From the NCBI RefSeq assembly GCF_013372105.1, contig NZ_CP053825.1, forward strand, positions 1,578,613 through 1,642,612: a DNA stretch of 64,000 nt, read 5' to 3'. The notes under the pieces were generated by a model. The model saw nothing but the letters and a program-made list of their open reading frames with translations, was not told where the DNA came from and did no database searches. This document shows positions 1 to 10,036 of the stretch, piece after piece. The stretch is from Campylobacter armoricus (GTDB lineage Bacteria > Campylobacterota > Campylobacteria > Campylobacterales > Campylobacteraceae). Every line of letters begins with the position of its first letter. Position 1 is the first letter of the stretch. The translations under genes were made by a program, and so were the position numbers.

Positions 1-356
1 GCAAATTTTTCTTTAACTTCAGTCTTTGAAAGTTCGTATTTTGTAATATCTAGCTTTGCTTCTGCTAGTTCTTTCATTTTCTTTTCTATTTTATTTAAAT
101 CTTCTTCTGAAATCTTACTATCAACCCTAAAATCATAGTAAAATCCATCTTCTATCACAGGTCCTACGAAAAATTTAGCCTCTGGATACAAACTCTTAAT
201 CGCTTGAGCCATTAAATGGGCACAAGAATGGCGAATAACTTCTAAACTTTGTTTAGAGTTATCAAAATAAACAGGAGTTAAATTTGTATCATTATTGAAA
301 CTTTGAGTATCTATTAAAGTCTCATTATTTACATATGCAATTATATCTTTTGTCAT
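1..356 (-). CDS. thrS: Threonine-tRNA ligase, N-terminal part (runs off window)
   Basis: Cytosolic enzyme that charges tRNA-Thr. Only the first 118 codons lie in the window. They begin MTKDIIAYVN and contain the TGS-type start followed by the second additional domain, recognised by SCAHLMAQAI (about residues 44-53) and FVGPVIEDGFYYDF (about 63-76), both typical of ThrS. The start is an ATG at 354-356 preceded on the minus strand by AAGGGTAG. uppP lies 105 bases upstream on the same strand, so thrS may be the tail of that operon or have its own promoter. A short hairpin sits just ahead of the gene. The truncation comes from the window edge and is not biological. Confidence 0.95.
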   Translation of the reverse strand, partial: MTKDIIAYVNNETLIDTQSFNNDTNLTPVYFDNSKQSLEVIRHSCAHLMAQAIKSLYPEAKFFVGPVIEDGFYYDFRVDSKISEEDLNKIEKKMKELAEAKLDITKYELSKTEVKEKF

Positions 357-370
357 TTCTACCCTTAGCA

Positions 371-387
371 CTCACTAACTTTGTGAG
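371..387 (-). other. Small hairpin in thrS leader
   Basis: CTCAC (371-375) pairs with GTGAG (383-387) across a seven-base loop, about 15 bases upstream of the thrS start codon. It could affect thrS translation or be a weak terminator of the uppP transcript. No T-box features (specifier loop, conserved T-box bulge) were seen. The function is undetermined. Confidence 0.3.
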
Positions 388-461
388 CTTAAATTAAAAT
401 ATAAGGCTAATTTTAACTATGAAAAACTTAAACTTTTTTTAAATAAAGGATATTTTTATAT

Positions 462-1268
462 TCAAACACTTGTTCTTGATATATCTAACATTCCACTCAT
501 AACAAGATATAAAAATACAAAACCTAAAATTATCCTATAAATTCCAAAAGGTATGAAATTTATCTTACTAATTAATTTCAAGAATATTTTTATCACCACA
601 AAAGCTACCACAAAAGCTGTTACAAAACCTATAGCTAAAGGAATGAAATTATTCATATTGCTTAAAACTTGCGGCTCTTTATAAATACTATAAGCTGTTG
701 CTATAATCATAGTAGGAATTGCAAGTAAAAATGAAAATTCAGAAGCCACTTTACGATCAAGTCCAAGCAACAATCCCCCTATAATACTTGCTCCACTTCT
801 TGAAGTTCCTGGTATGATAGCAAGAGCTTGAGTTAAACCTATCAAAAAAGCTTGTTTATAGCTTACTTCATCTAAAGAATGTATAGCATAATCTTTTTTT
901 CTATGCTTTAACTCTATAATAATAAAAATAATCCCACCAATGATTAACATAGTAGCCACAGTATAGCCATTAAAAATCTCTTTTAAAAATTTATACGCTA
1001 TAAAACCTACTCCGCCTGCAGGTAAGAAACCTATAGCAAGTTTTAACCAAATATCAAATTTTTGAGTAAGTTTATCTTTGAAAATAAAAATTACCGCTAG
1101 TATAGAACCAAGCTGAATAATGATAAAAAAACTTCTCCAAAAATCATCTATATTTAAACCTAAAATTTCAGCCCCTAATATCATATGTCCTGTTGATGAG
1201 ATAGGTAAAAATTCCGTTAAACCTTCAATAATTCCCAAAATCAAAGCATAATAATAATCTAAATTCAT
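462..1268 (-). CDS. uppP: Undecaprenyl-diphosphatase
   Basis: Integral membrane phosphatase that recycles undecaprenyl diphosphate to the monophosphate lipid carrier used for peptidoglycan and glycan export. The 268 residues match the family length. Two signature motifs are visible: [14 protein letters not shown] at residues 15-28 and GTSRSG at 154-159, the presumed active site. Roughly eight hydrophobic segments cover the rest. The start codon overlaps the stop of the upstream OPT transporter gene in an ATGA arrangement, indicating translational coupling. Defines BacA/UppP-type intrinsic bacitracin resistance in other bacteria. The identification is secure. Confidence 0.96.
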   Translation of the reverse strand: MNLDYYYALILGIIEGLTEFLPISSTGHMILGAEILGLNIDDFWRSFFIIIQLGSILAVIFIFKDKLTQKFDIWLKLAIGFLPAGGVGFIAYKFLKEIFNGYTVATMLIIGGIIFIIIELKHRKKDYAIHSLDEVSYKQAFLIGLTQALAIIPGTSRSGASIIGGLLLGLDRKVASEFSFLLAIPTMIIATAYSIYKEPQVLSNMNNFIPLAIGFVTAFVVAFVVIKIFLKLISKINFIPFGIYRIILGFVFLYLVMSGMLDISRTSV

Positions 1269-3250
1269 TTTTTAAGCACTCTTCTTGCAAAAATTAGCAT
1301 AATTGCTACAAATACCACAAAACCTATAATTCCATCATCTTTAAATGCACTTGCTATAGCAAGAGGATCTTCACCTCCGCCCTTGCTAATAGAAAGCACG
1401 GTTAAACCAGCTATTAATACCCCAAATATACTCTCACCCACTATCAAACCAGAGGCAAACAAGGTTCCTTTTTGCTCATGCTCTTGAATGAGTTCTTTTT
1501 TATGAACATTTCTAGCATATCTTTGCTCTAAACGCTTTTTGATTAAATATGCTAATAACCCACCTATAAATAAAGGCATATTAACAGCAGGTGGTAAATA
1601 TATACCTATACCCACAGCTAAAGGTGGTAAAGACATATTTTTCTTTCTTAATAAACGATCAATGATGATTATACCAACGCCCACAAAAGCACCTACTATA
1701 ATATAACTCCAATCAATATTAGCATTAAAAATACCTTGAGCTATGGTACTCATTAAATTTGCTTGTGGCGCAGCAAGTGCATTTGCCTCATCCATCCCTT
1801 CTCTTGGTAAAGCACCCACAAAACCATAAGCTTGATATAACAAATTTAACACAGGTGCTATAGCTAAAGCTCCAAATACACAACCTATAATCAAAGAAAC
1901 CTGTTGTTTCCAAGGAGTTGCACCCACCAAATAACCCGTTTTTAAATCTTGCAAATTATCATTAGAAATAGCAGCAGTTGCTAAAATAACACTAGTAGTA
2001 AATATAGCAAAAGCAATAGCAAATTTAGACATCAAAGGATCACTAAATAAATCTACTTGATAACCTAAAAGTAAAATAATCAAAGAAGAAATCATAATCC
2101 CTATAAGTCCTATGCCTGAGATAGGAGATGATGAAGAACCTACTAAACCTGCCATATAGCCACAAGCAGAAGCTACAAAAAAGCCTATGAAAATAGCCAC
2201 TAAAGTTCCCACTAAAGCAAAAAGAATCTGATAACCACTTGCTAAATTTGAATCAGCCACAAAAACATAAAATGAGATAAATAAACCTATACACATAAGC
2301 ACAAATAAACCTAGCATAGCTTTTAGTGATAAATCCATATCCTTAGGATCTTGTGAAATATGCATAGAAGTTTTTCTAAGCATATTTTTCATACCATCAT
2401 AAACTGGCTTTGAAAGTTCTATTAAAGTCCATAATGCTGCTATAGCAATGGCACCAGTTCCTATTAAACGCACTTTTTGAGCCCAAATTTGATTGGCTAT
2501 ATCAAGAGCACTTAAACTCGCATCAAAACTTTCTTTAGCAGAAAAATATGGTACAAAAACCATCCAAGCAAGCACCATACCCACAAGCAATGCAACACCT
2601 CCGGCTATACCTACTAAGTATCCTGCACCCAAAAGTGCTACCGAATATCCCATAGAAAAACCAAAAGCCATTTTTTGCCAAATGAATGCAAAACTACTTC
2701 CACTTGAAAGTAGTTTAAAACCACTTGAAAAAAGACTTATGATAGAAGCTAGTGCAACACCAAGGGTAATTTCTTTTAGCCCTACTTTTCCTTTTTTATC
2801 AGCTTGATCTTTATTAGCTACTTTTAAAATTTCAGCAGCAGCCCTTCCTTCAGGATAGGCTAATTTACTCTCTACTACCATAGCTCTACGCAAAGGTATG
2901 GTAAAAAGCACACCTAAACCACCACCACAAAGACAAAGCATAAAAGTAAGCCATAGTGGAAATTCAAACCAATATCCACACATAAAAAGACCAGGTATAA
3001 CAAAAATCACAGCTGAAAGCGTGCCTGCTGCTGAAACTTGAGTTTGCACCATATTATTTTCTAAAATATTAGAGTCTTTAAAAATTTTTAAAACAGCCAT
3101 TGCAATCACAACAGCAGGAATAGAGGTAGAAAAAGTAAGACCTACTTTAAGCCCCAAATAAACATTTGAGGCGGTAAAAATAATCGTTAAAATACTTCCT
3201 AGTACTATACCCCTAAGCGTAAGCTCCGGCAAAGAGTTTTTTGTATGCAT
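1265..3250 (-). CDS. OPT-family oligopeptide transporter
   Basis: Multi-pass inner-membrane protein of 661 residues, with about 15 hydrophobic segments spread over the whole length. The family signature region [16 protein letters not shown] is near residues 32-47, and [16 protein letters not shown] lies about two thirds along. OPT proteins import small peptides or metal chelates by a secondary mechanism; the substrate cannot be read from sequence. The start ATG at 3248-3250 has GGAG about six bases upstream. It lies 15 bases after nrdA on the same strand. In C. jejuni, as I recall, OPT-uppP-thrS are adjacent but nrdA lies elsewhere, so a rearrangement junction probably lies near 3255. Confidence 0.9.
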   Translation of the reverse strand: MHTKNSLPELTLRGIVLGSILTIIFTASNVYLGLKVGLTFSTSIPAVVIAMAVLKIFKDSNILENNMVQTQVSAAGTLSAVIFVIPGLFMCGYWFEFPLWLTFMLCLCGGGLGVLFTIPLRRAMVVESKLAYPEGRAAAEILKVANKDQADKKGKVGLKEITLGVALASIISLFSSGFKLLSSGSSFAFIWQKMAFGFSMGYSVALLGAGYLVGIAGGVALLVGMVLAWMVFVPYFSAKESFDASLSALDIANQIWAQKVRLIGTGAIAIAALWTLIELSKPVYDGMKNMLRKTSMHISQDPKDMDLSLKAMLGLFVLMCIGLFISFYVFVADSNLASGYQILFALVGTLVAIFIGFFVASACGYMAGLVGSSSSPISGIGLIGIMISSLIILLLGYQVDLFSDPLMSKFAIAFAIFTTSVILATAAISNDNLQDLKTGYLVGATPWKQQVSLIIGCVFGALAIAPVLNLLYQAYGFVGALPREGMDEANALAAPQANLMSTIAQGIFNANIDWSYIIVGAFVGVGIIIIDRLLRKKNMSLPPLAVGIGIYLPPAVNMPLFIGGLLAYLIKKRLEQRYARNVHKKELIQEHEQKGTLFASGLIVGESIFGVLIAGLTVLSISKGGGEDPLAIASAFKDDGIIGFVVFVAIMLIFARRVLKK

Positions 3251-3265
3251 TTTGTTTCTCCATTT

Positions 3266-5641
3266 TTATTGGCAACCTTCACATTCTATAGTTCTATCGA
3301 CTATATCATCATTGACTTTTTGACTATCTGGACTTTCACTTCTTAAATAGTAAGTTGATTTAACACCTAACTCCCATGCAAGTTGATAAATTTCATTTAA
3401 ATATCCACCACTTGCTTTATCAAGTGATACAAAAATATTTAAAGATTGACCTTGATCAATCCATTTGCCACGAATTGCTGCTGCTTTGACTAAAATCCTT
3501 TGATCAAGCTCATAAGCAGGGGTGTAGTATTGCCAAGTGTCAGCACTTAAATTTGGCACAACACTTGGTATCATACCACTTAAATTTTGTTCAAACCACT
3601 TTCTCTTATAAACTGGTTCTATAGTTTGAGTTGTTCCTACTAAAATAGAAATAGAAGAAGTTGGTGCTATAGCCATTAAATAACCATTCCTCATACCATC
3701 TCTTTTTAGTTTTTCTCTTAATTTTTCCCAATCACACTCACTTTGATCAAATAACCCATCACTTGCGGTAAGCTTTTTAGCGTTTTCATTTGCCACATCA
3801 ATTGGTACTATACCCTTACTCCAATTTGATCCTTCAAAATCAGGATAAGAACCTTTCTCTAAAGCTAAATTTGAACTAGCCTGTATTGCTTCATAACTAA
3901 TCATTTCCATAATATGATCTATTTTTTCAAAATGTTCATTAGAACCCCAATAAATTTGAGCCTGAGCTAGCATTTGTGCTTCACCCATTACACCAAGTCC
4001 TATAGCACGAGATTTTAAATTAGTATTTTTAACTTTGACATGAGGGTAAAAATTTAAATCAATCACATTATCAAGCATTCTTATTGCTGTTGGCACTACT
4101 CTTTGAATATCTTCTTTTGTATTAATTTTGCTTAGATTAATACTAGCTAAATTACAAACTGCTGTTTTGCCTTCGTTTTTATATTTTTCTACTATATAAA
4201 CTTTTTTACCATTAATACTATCTAAAGTAGAAACTTTTTTAGCAAGCTTTTTATAGCCACCATCTATGGTAAGTTCTTCATCTTCATCTAAATAAAGTTC
4301 TGTTTTATCATCAAATATTATTTTAACTTGATAATAATTTGGATCTGTATTTTGAAAAATTTCTGTACATAAATTTGAGCTTCTTATAAGTCCTACATGC
4401 GAATTTGGATTAGTTTTATTAGCACTATCTTTAAAACATAAAAATGGCATACCTGTTTCAAAATAAGAAAGTAGTATTTTTTTCCAAAGTTCTTTTGCAT
4501 CAACAATTTCTTTGATTATATTTTCATCTTTTTCAAATTCTTCATATTTTCTTTCAAATTCTTCACCATATAAATCACACAAACTAGAAGTATCAGCTGG
4601 ATCAAAAAGCGTCCATTTGCTATTTGCTCTTACTCTTTTCATAAATAAATCATTTATCCATAATGCAGGGAAAAGCTCATGTGCTCTTCTTCTTTCTTCT
4701 CCTGAATTTTTACGCAAATCCAAAAAGTCATTTATATCCATATGCCAAGGCTCGATATAAACAGCAATTGCACCTTTTCTAGTACCAAGTTGATCTACTG
4801 CTACTGCTATATCATTGGTAATTTTTAAGAAAGGTATAATCCCACCTGCTGCGTTTTTATGTCCATCTATACTTCCACCCATAGCACGCACCTTAGACCA
4901 GTCCCAGCCTATACCACCACCAAATTTAGATAAAAGTGCCATTTCTTGATAAGAATCAAAAATCCCTTCTATATTATCAGGTGTGCTTCCTATATAACAT
5001 GAGCTTAATTGGTGTCTTGTAGTTCTTGCATTTGAAAGGGTTGGGGTAGCAAGCATTACTTCAAAAGTTGAGATTAAATCATAAAATTTCTTAGCCCAAG
5101 TTTGAGAATCCAACTCATTTTGTGCTAAAAACATCGCAATAGCCATAAACATTTGTTGTGGTAATTCTATAGGTATACCTTTAGAATCTTTAATCAAATA
5201 TCTATCATATAAAGTTTTTATACCAAGATAAGTAAATTGCAAATCACGCTCTGGTTTTATATAGGCATTAAGATCATCTAAATCATATTTTTCTTTTAAA
5301 CCGATTAAAATTCTACCTTCTTTTTCGCCTTTTTCAAGATATTCTCTTAAATGCTTATAGCCATTATAACCACTTACTTTTTTATACAAATCATATAAAA
5401 ACAATCTAGCAGCAACAAAGGTCCAATTAGGTCTATCAATATCTATCTTATCTACTGCTGTTTTTATAAGAGTTTGTTGGATTTCTTCTGTTGTTATGCC
5501 ATCACGAAATTGAATTTTAGCATCTACTTCAAGCTCGCTTTGGCTGACATTTTCTAAATCTGCTACCGCGTCAGTGGTATATTTTTTAATCTTAGAAATA
5601 TTCAGCTCTTCAGTTCTACCATTTCTTTTTAATACTTTCAC
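3266..5641 (-). CDS. nrdA: Ribonucleoside-diphosphate reductase, alpha subunit
   Basis: Large subunit of class Ia ribonucleotide reductase, reducing NDPs to dNDPs in the cytosol with a separate NrdB radical subunit that is not in this window. An N-terminal ATP cone (about residues 1-90) is followed by the catalytic barrel. Visible catalytic elements are LSSCYIGST, SNLCTEI, CNLASINL, the tyrosine pair in STYYLRS, and the C-terminal shuttle cysteines in ECEGCQ. I place the start at GTG 5639-5641 (MKVLKRNGR) because AGGGG lies six bases upstream of it. The alternative TTG at 5645-5647 would abut that ribosome-binding site and adds only two residues. purB is 13 bases upstream, suggesting cotranscription. 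Confidence 0.95.
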   Translation of the reverse strand: MKVLKRNGRTEELNISKIKKYTTDAVADLENVSQSELEVDAKIQFRDGITTEEIQQTLIKTAVDKIDIDRPNWTFVAARLFLYDLYKKVSGYNGYKHLREYLEKGEKEGRILIGLKEKYDLDDLNAYIKPERDLQFTYLGIKTLYDRYLIKDSKGIPIELPQQMFMAIAMFLAQNELDSQTWAKKFYDLISTFEVMLATPTLSNARTTRHQLSSCYIGSTPDNIEGIFDSYQEMALLSKFGGGIGWDWSKVRAMGGSIDGHKNAAGGIIPFLKITNDIAVAVDQLGTRKGAIAVYIEPWHMDINDFLDLRKNSGEERRRAHELFPALWINDLFMKRVRANSKWTLFDPADTSSLCDLYGEEFERKYEEFEKDENIIKEIVDAKELWKKILLSYFETGMPFLCFKDSANKTNPNSHVGLIRSSNLCTEIFQNTDPNYYQVKIIFDDKTELYLDEDEELTIDGGYKKLAKKVSTLDSINGKKVYIVEKYKNEGKTAVCNLASINLSKINTKEDIQRVVPTAIRMLDNVIDLNFYPHVKVKNTNLKSRAIGLGVMGEAQMLAQAQIYWGSNEHFEKIDHIMEMISYEAIQASSNLALEKGSYPDFEGSNWSKGIVPIDVANENAKKLTASDGLFDQSECDWEKLREKLKRDGMRNGYLMAIAPTSSISILVGTTQTIEPVYKRKWFEQNLSGMIPSVVPNLSADTWQYYTPAYELDQRILVKAAAIRGKWIDQGQSLNIFVSLDKASGGYLNEIYQLAWELGVKSTYYLRSESPDSQKVNDDIVDRTIECEGCQ

Positions 5642-5654
5642 TTCCAACCCCTAA

Positions 5655-6983
5655 TTATTTGAATGTTCTTGCAAAAATTTTATCTACATTTTTTGTATAG
5701 TAGTTATAATCAAAGCAATTTCTAATATCTATTTCACTTAGAGATTTTTTCAAATCCTCATCTGATAATAAAGCTAGTAAAAACAAACTCTCACCTTTTT
5801 CATTTAACGCAGGTTTGCCATTTTGTAAATCAGCCCAAACTTTCATAGCATTTCTTTGAACGATCTTGTAAGCTTCTTCCCTGCTTATACCCTTAAATGG
5901 AAGCTCAAGCAACACTCTTTGGGAAAATACAAGCCCACCGGTTAAATTTAAATTTTTCATCATATTTTCTGGATATACCAAAAGTTTTTCTATCACACCG
6001 CATAATCTTGAAAGCATAAAATCAGTCGTGATAAAAGCATCGGGCAATACAAATCTTTCTACACTAGAATGCGATATATCTCTTTCATGCCATAAAGCTA
6101 CATTTTCCAAAGCAGGTGTTACATAAGCTCTTATCATTCTACAAAGCCCTGTGATATTTTCACTCAAAACAGGATTTCTCTTGTGAGGCATAGCTGAGCT
6201 TCCTTTTTGTCCTTGAGAAAAATACTCTTCAGCCTCATACACCTCTGTTCTTTGAAAATGGCGGATCGCAACAGCAATTTGCTCACAACTTGAAGCTAAA
6301 ATAGCTAAAGCTGAAATAACTTGTGCGTAACGATCTCTTTGTATGACTTGGTTTGAAACTGGTGCTGGTTTAAGATCTAAGTTTTTACAAACTTCTTCTT
6401 CAAATTCAAGTGGCGCATGAGCGAAATTTCCCATAGCACCGCTGATTTTTCCATAGCTAATTACTTCTTTTGCATGAGTGATTAAATCTTTTGCATGAAC
6501 TAGCGAATCATACCAAATAGCCAAAACTAAACCAAAAGTTATAGGCTCTCCATGAATTCCATGACTTCTTCCTACCATTAAAGTGTTTTTATGCTCATAA
6601 GCTCTTGTTTTAATTGCTATCAAAACTTGATCTAAATCTTGCAAAATTAGTTCTAAACTATCTTTAATCTGCAAAGCAACTGCAGTATCAATACAATCTG
6701 AACTTGTCATTGCATAATGCACAAAACGACTTTCTTCACCTAAGCTTTCACTAACACTTGTTAAAAAAGCTATCACATCATGCTTAGTAGTTTTTTCTAT
6801 CTCATCTATTCTTGCTATATCAAATTTAGCATTTTTTACAATTTTTTCACAATCTTCATCTTTAATAAGACCTAACTTATTCCATGCTTTCACAGCAGCT
6901 AATTCTACTTTTAGCCATGCATCATATTTTGCTTGCATATTCCATTTTTTAGCCATAATTTCTCTACTATATCTTTCAACCAT
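5655..6983 (-). CDS. purB: Adenylosuccinate lyase
   Basis: Cytosolic homotetrameric lyase acting twice in purine synthesis: SAICAR to AICAR plus fumarate, and adenylosuccinate to AMP plus fumarate. At 442 residues it matches the family. The fumarase/aspartase signature GSSAMPHKRNP is present near residue 260, and the catalytic-region motifs TSSDCIDT and GRSHGIHGEP are intact. The start is ATG 6981-6983 (MVERYSREI), with AAAGG eight bases upstream. A TTG two codons earlier is too close to that site. It is the first gene of the minus-strand purB-nrdA group and diverges from the pseudouridine synthase gene across a 79-base promoter region. Confidence 0.96.
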   Translation of the reverse strand: MVERYSREIMAKKWNMQAKYDAWLKVELAAVKAWNKLGLIKDEDCEKIVKNAKFDIARIDEIEKTTKHDVIAFLTSVSESLGEESRFVHYAMTSSDCIDTAVALQIKDSLELILQDLDQVLIAIKTRAYEHKNTLMVGRSHGIHGEPITFGLVLAIWYDSLVHAKDLITHAKEVISYGKISGAMGNFAHAPLEFEEEVCKNLDLKPAPVSNQVIQRDRYAQVISALAILASSCEQIAVAIRHFQRTEVYEAEEYFSQGQKGSSAMPHKRNPVLSENITGLCRMIRAYVTPALENVALWHERDISHSSVERFVLPDAFITTDFMLSRLCGVIEKLLVYPENMMKNLNLTGGLVFSQRVLLELPFKGISREEAYKIVQRNAMKVWADLQNGKPALNEKGESLFLLALLSDEDLKKSLSEIDIRNCFDYNYYTKNVDKIFARTFK

Positions 6984-7062
6984 TATCAAGACCTTTTTTT
7001 GGATATAATATATAATAAAAAAATATTTATTTTATCTAAAAATATTTACATTAGGATTAAAC
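6984..7062. promoter_or_regulatory. Divergent promoter region purB / pseudouridine synthase gene
   Basis: A 79-base, extremely AT-rich spacer between divergent genes. TATAAT-like strings occur on the plus strand around 7004-7012, with matching minus-strand TATATTATA. A plus-strand AGGA at about 7053-7056 serves the TTG start of the rightward gene. Promoter positions are inferred from -10-like strings only. Confidence 0.4.
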
Positions 7063-7992
7063 TTGCCTTATATAAAAATAAAACTATCAAATAATGGAAA
7101 AAAGGCTTTTAGATTGCTTATGGACGAATTAAAAATCTCTATGAGTCAAGCTCAAAAAATTATTGACAAAAAACGCCTTTTCTGCGATGGAAAACTAGTA
7201 GAAGAAAAAAATCAATTTTTAAACGGCCTAGTGGAATTAATAACATATGAAAACAATCCTAAAGGATTGGAAGTAGTTTTTGAAAATGATGATTTTGCAG
7301 TTGTAGAAAAACCAAGTGGAATACTAACTCATCCTAATGGGCGAAATTGCATTTATAGTATTTGTGATGAAATTTGGCATTTATGGGGCGAAAAAGCTTG
7401 TGTGGCCCACAGGTTAGATAAAGAAACAAGCGGACTTTTACTCATAGCCAAACACAAAAATACGCAAATTGAACTTAAAACTATGTTTGAAAAACGACTT
7501 ATACAAAAAAAATACATTGCATTAGTAAAAGGAAAAACCAAAAAGGAATTTGCAGTAGATAAAAAAATGGATTTAGCTAAAAATTATGATACAATCAAAA
7601 CTAGAATGCAAATTTGTGAAAACGGCAAAGAGGCTTTAACGCAATTTCACACTTTAGAATATTTTGAAAATTTAGATGCTAGCTTAGTTTTAGCTAAGCC
7701 TCTAACAGGAAGACAACACCAAATAAGATTACATTTGTTTCATGTGAAACATAAAATTTTGGGCGATCCTTTGTATGGTTTAGAAAAAACACAGATAGAG
7801 CAAATACTTGATGGAAAAATGAGTGAGCTTGAAAGAATTCAAATTACAGGTGCTAAAAGATTGCTTTTACACTCTTTTAGCTTAGAATTTACATATAAAA
7901 ATCAAAAATTTTTGATACAATCTCAAAAAAACATAAAAGATGACTTTATATCAGATATAGGAAATCAAAAATGTATAAAAAATATAATCTAA
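7063..7992 (+). CDS. RluA-family pseudouridine synthase
   Basis: Converts uridine to pseudouridine in rRNA or tRNA. The 309-residue protein has an N-terminal S4-like RNA-binding segment (about residues 1-60) and an RluA catalytic domain with HRLDKETSG, in which Asp119 is the expected catalytic residue. A second family motif, LTGRQHQIRLH, lies near residue 220. The start is TTG 7063-7065, preceded by TTAGGA. No ATG gives a complete S4 segment. The 3' end overlaps the start of the G-tract glycosyltransferase gene by 22 bases, so slippage there would not alter this protein. Target uridines cannot be assigned. Confidence 0.9.
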   Translation: MPYIKIKLSNNGKKAFRLLMDELKISMSQAQKIIDKKRLFCDGKLVEEKNQFLNGLVELITYENNPKGLEVVFENDDFAVVEKPSGILTHPNGRNCIYSICDEIWHLWGEKACVAHRLDKETSGLLLIAKHKNTQIELKTMFEKRLIQKKYIALVKGKTKKEFAVDKKMDLAKNYDTIKTRMQICENGKEALTQFHTLEYFENLDASLVLAKPLTGRQHQIRLHLFHVKHKILGDPLYGLEKTQIEQILDGKMSELERIQITGAKRLLLHSFSLEFTYKNQKFLIQSQKNIKDDFISDIGNQKCIKNII

Positions 7993-9020
7993 AATGCGAC
8001 TTAAATAATAGGGGGGGGGATAAATATACTCTTTCGATTGGCTACTTTTGTCCACATAATATAGGTGATATGATAGTTAGTTTAGATATGTTATATGCCA
8101 TAAAACATATATATCATGCGAAAGTAATTGTATTTTGTAGAAAAAATACTGAAAATATTTTAAAAAATTTTGACTTTATTGACAACATAGAACTTATTGA
8201 TAAAATTGATAAGAATATAATTCCGCAAATAAATAAATATCCAATAGATTATTTAATATCATTTCATGCAAAATCTTTTTTAATTAAACTTCTAATAAAT
8301 ACAAATACAAAATACATTATTGTAAAAGCAAAATTTGTTAGTATATTTTCCCTTAAATGCAAAACTATATTTACAAGTATAACAAAAAGATTTTTTAAAA
8401 ATAGAAGCGATAGAGATAGAATGCTATATTATGCTAGAAAGATAAATTCTAGTATTTTTGATATAAAAATTAAAAATTTAGAATTTAAAACACAAATTCA
8501 AACTAATGCGATACATAAAATTTTAATAAATGATTTTTTAAGAAAAAATGAAATTAAGAATTTTGTTATACTTAATCCTTTTAGTATTACTTCAAAGCAT
8601 ACTTTAGATATTATTTCTTTTTTAAAATTAGCTAAAAATATCAAGAAAAATTATCAAAATATTAGTATTGTTATACCTACTTATGAACTAGTACATGATG
8701 ATTTTATAGATGAAATTCATAAGTATGATAAAAATTTACTTGAAGAAATTATTGTTTTTAAAAATAACAGTGATATTTTAAATTTAGCAGAACTTATATC
8801 TCGTTCAAAATGTATTATTAGTCCTAGCACTGGTGCAATTCATATCGCTACAAATTTAAAGATTCCTAGCATTGCACTTTATCCACCAAAAGATGAAATA
8901 TTTTGGCCTACATACAATAAGGACTATATAATCATAACAAAAACTCAAAATAATTTAAGAGAAGATGAAAAACAAGAGTTTATTGAAAATATTACAAAAA
9001 GATTAAAAAAATATCTTTAA
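7971..9020 (+). CDS. Glycosyltransferase family 9-like protein, predicted phase-variable (ON)
   Basis: A 349-residue cytoplasmic glycosyltransferase related to LPS heptosyltransferases of family GT9. The N-terminal Rossmann half begins YTLSIGYFCPHNIGDM, and the C-terminal half holds CIISPSTGAIHIATNL (about residues 283-298), the sugar-nucleotide site of GT9 enzymes. Donor and acceptor are unknown; lipooligosaccharide or another surface glycan is likely. The ATG lies inside the preceding gene, with AGGA about nine bases upstream. Codons 14-17 consist of a G9 tract (8011-8019) in frame here. Ten Gs give an immediate TAA and eight Gs a TAG about 15 codons later. The gene is more AT-rich and Asn/Ile/Lys-rich than its neighbours, suggesting acquisition. 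Its stop overlaps the convergent radical SAM gene. Confidence 0.8.
   Translation: MYKKYNLKCDLNNRGGDKYTLSIGYFCPHNIGDMIVSLDMLYAIKHIYHAKVIVFCRKNTENILKNFDFIDNIELIDKIDKNIIPQINKYPIDYLISFHAKSFLIKLLINTNTKYIIVKAKFVSIFSLKCKTIFTSITKRFFKNRSDRDRMLYYARKINSSIFDIKIKNLEFKTQIQTNAIHKILINDFLRKNEIKNFVILNPFSITSKHTLDIISFLKLAKNIKKNYQNISIVIPTYELVHDDFIDEIHKYDKNLLEEIIVFKNNSDILNLAELISRSKCIISPSTGAIHIATNLKIPSIALYPPKDEIFWPTYNKDYIIITKTQNNLREDEKQEFIENITKRLKKYL
8011..8019 (+). repeat. Homopolymeric G9 tract (contingency locus) in glycosyltransferase gene
   Basis: Nine consecutive Gs near the 5' end of the reading frame. Such tracts in Campylobacter slip at high frequency during replication. The downstream frame stays open only at 9 (or 9 plus/minus 3), so this sequence is in the ON state. 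Stops in both other frames were read directly. Confidence 0.9.
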
Positions 9021-10036
9021 TCTTTTTGTAATTTTAAAACTTTATCAGTTTGAATTGCAATTGGAATTTTTTTGATAGGTTGGCTAAAATCTCTACAATA
9101 ATCGCAAGATTTATAAAAATCTTGAGAATAAAATTCAAAAATTTTTTCTTTAGGATTCTCTAAATTTAAAAAATCACCATCAAATTCTTCAAGTCCTTTT
9201 AAGCGTGATAAAGAACTTGATATAGGACAAACAAAAACAGCTCCTTTAGGTGCTAATTGTTTATTTTCTAAGCCCTCAGATGTCATCAAACTCACACATG
9301 ACATTTGACAATTATAATAATTTTTGATTATATCTTCTTTACTTCTACCGCGTTTGTAAATTTTTTCAGGATCACTCCAAGTAGAATTTTCACCACTAGA
9401 GTCCATAGAAAATGGAATTTTATTTTCTCTTAATTTTCTTAAAATACTTTCTTGTTTTAGCGGAATTTTTAAATTTGGCGATCTTTTATAATCTGAAATT
9501 GTAATTTTTCTAACTTTATTAGAATTTTTTAACTTTTTCACCAATTCATCTTTAAAATCAATAGTTGCATTAGTAACCAAAGAAAAAGTTAGTATTTTCT
9601 TTTGAGCATCTAAATAATCAATCAATTGTGGCAAATCCTTAAATAACAAAGGCTCTCCACCTATGATTCTAATCCTTGCGATAGAATCTACCTTAGATAA
9701 AAGTAGTTCTAATGATTCTATAATACCCTCTAAAGTACAAGTATATTGATTTGATGGTGAAAAATACTGCATCAAATTATTACAAGATTCACAGCGCAAA
9801 GTGCATCTTGTAGTTAAAACTAATTCTAAATAAGGAATATCCACCTTGCCTTCTAAAACCCTTTTTTCAAAGTATTTTTTCAAGTAAAATTTTTTCATCA
9901 AAGCAGCATAAGGAACTTTAAAAATTCTAGCAATCCCTCTTTTACCATTTAAATGAGAAAAATACCAAGAAATATTTTGCTTTATATATCTATTTTGAAA
10001 TAATTGATTTTCTAATAATTGTTTTTTATCTATCAT
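9017..10036 (-). CDS. Radical SAM protein of unknown substrate
   Basis: A 339-residue predicted cytoplasmic iron-sulfur enzyme. The radical SAM cluster motif CTLRCESC (Cys78, Cys82, Cys85) follows a beta-strand, and IIGGEPLLF is the SAM-binding GGE motif. C-terminal CDYC and earlier CPISSS cysteines could hold an extra cluster or metal, as in SPASM/twitch-type proteins, but the spacing is not a standard SPASM motif. The start is placed at ATG 10034-10036 because GAAGGG lies seven bases upstream; the ATG five codons earlier has no such site. It overlaps the end of the 36-residue peptide gene and converges with the glycosyltransferase gene, stop codons overlapping. A role in modifying a sugar or peptide is possible but unproven. 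Confidence 0.75.
   Translation of the reverse strand: MIDKKQLLENQLFQNRYIKQNISWYFSHLNGKRGIARIFKVPYAALMKKFYLKKYFEKRVLEGKVDIPYLELVLTTRCTLRCESCNNLMQYFSPSNQYTCTLEGIIESLELLLSKVDSIARIRIIGGEPLLFKDLPQLIDYLDAQKKILTFSLVTNATIDFKDELVKKLKNSNKVRKITISDYKRSPNLKIPLKQESILRKLRENKIPFSMDSSGENSTWSDPEKIYKRGRSKEDIIKNYYNCQMSCVSLMTSEGLENKQLAPKGAVFVCPISSSLSRLKGLEEFDGDFLNLENPKEKIFEFYSQDFYKSCDYCRDFSQPIKKIPIAIQTDKVLKLQKD

Noticed and set aside
371..387. Possible T-box riboswitch in the thrS leader
   Set aside because: Only a small five-pair hairpin is present; the leader is about 100 bases, without the T-box bulge or antiterminator.
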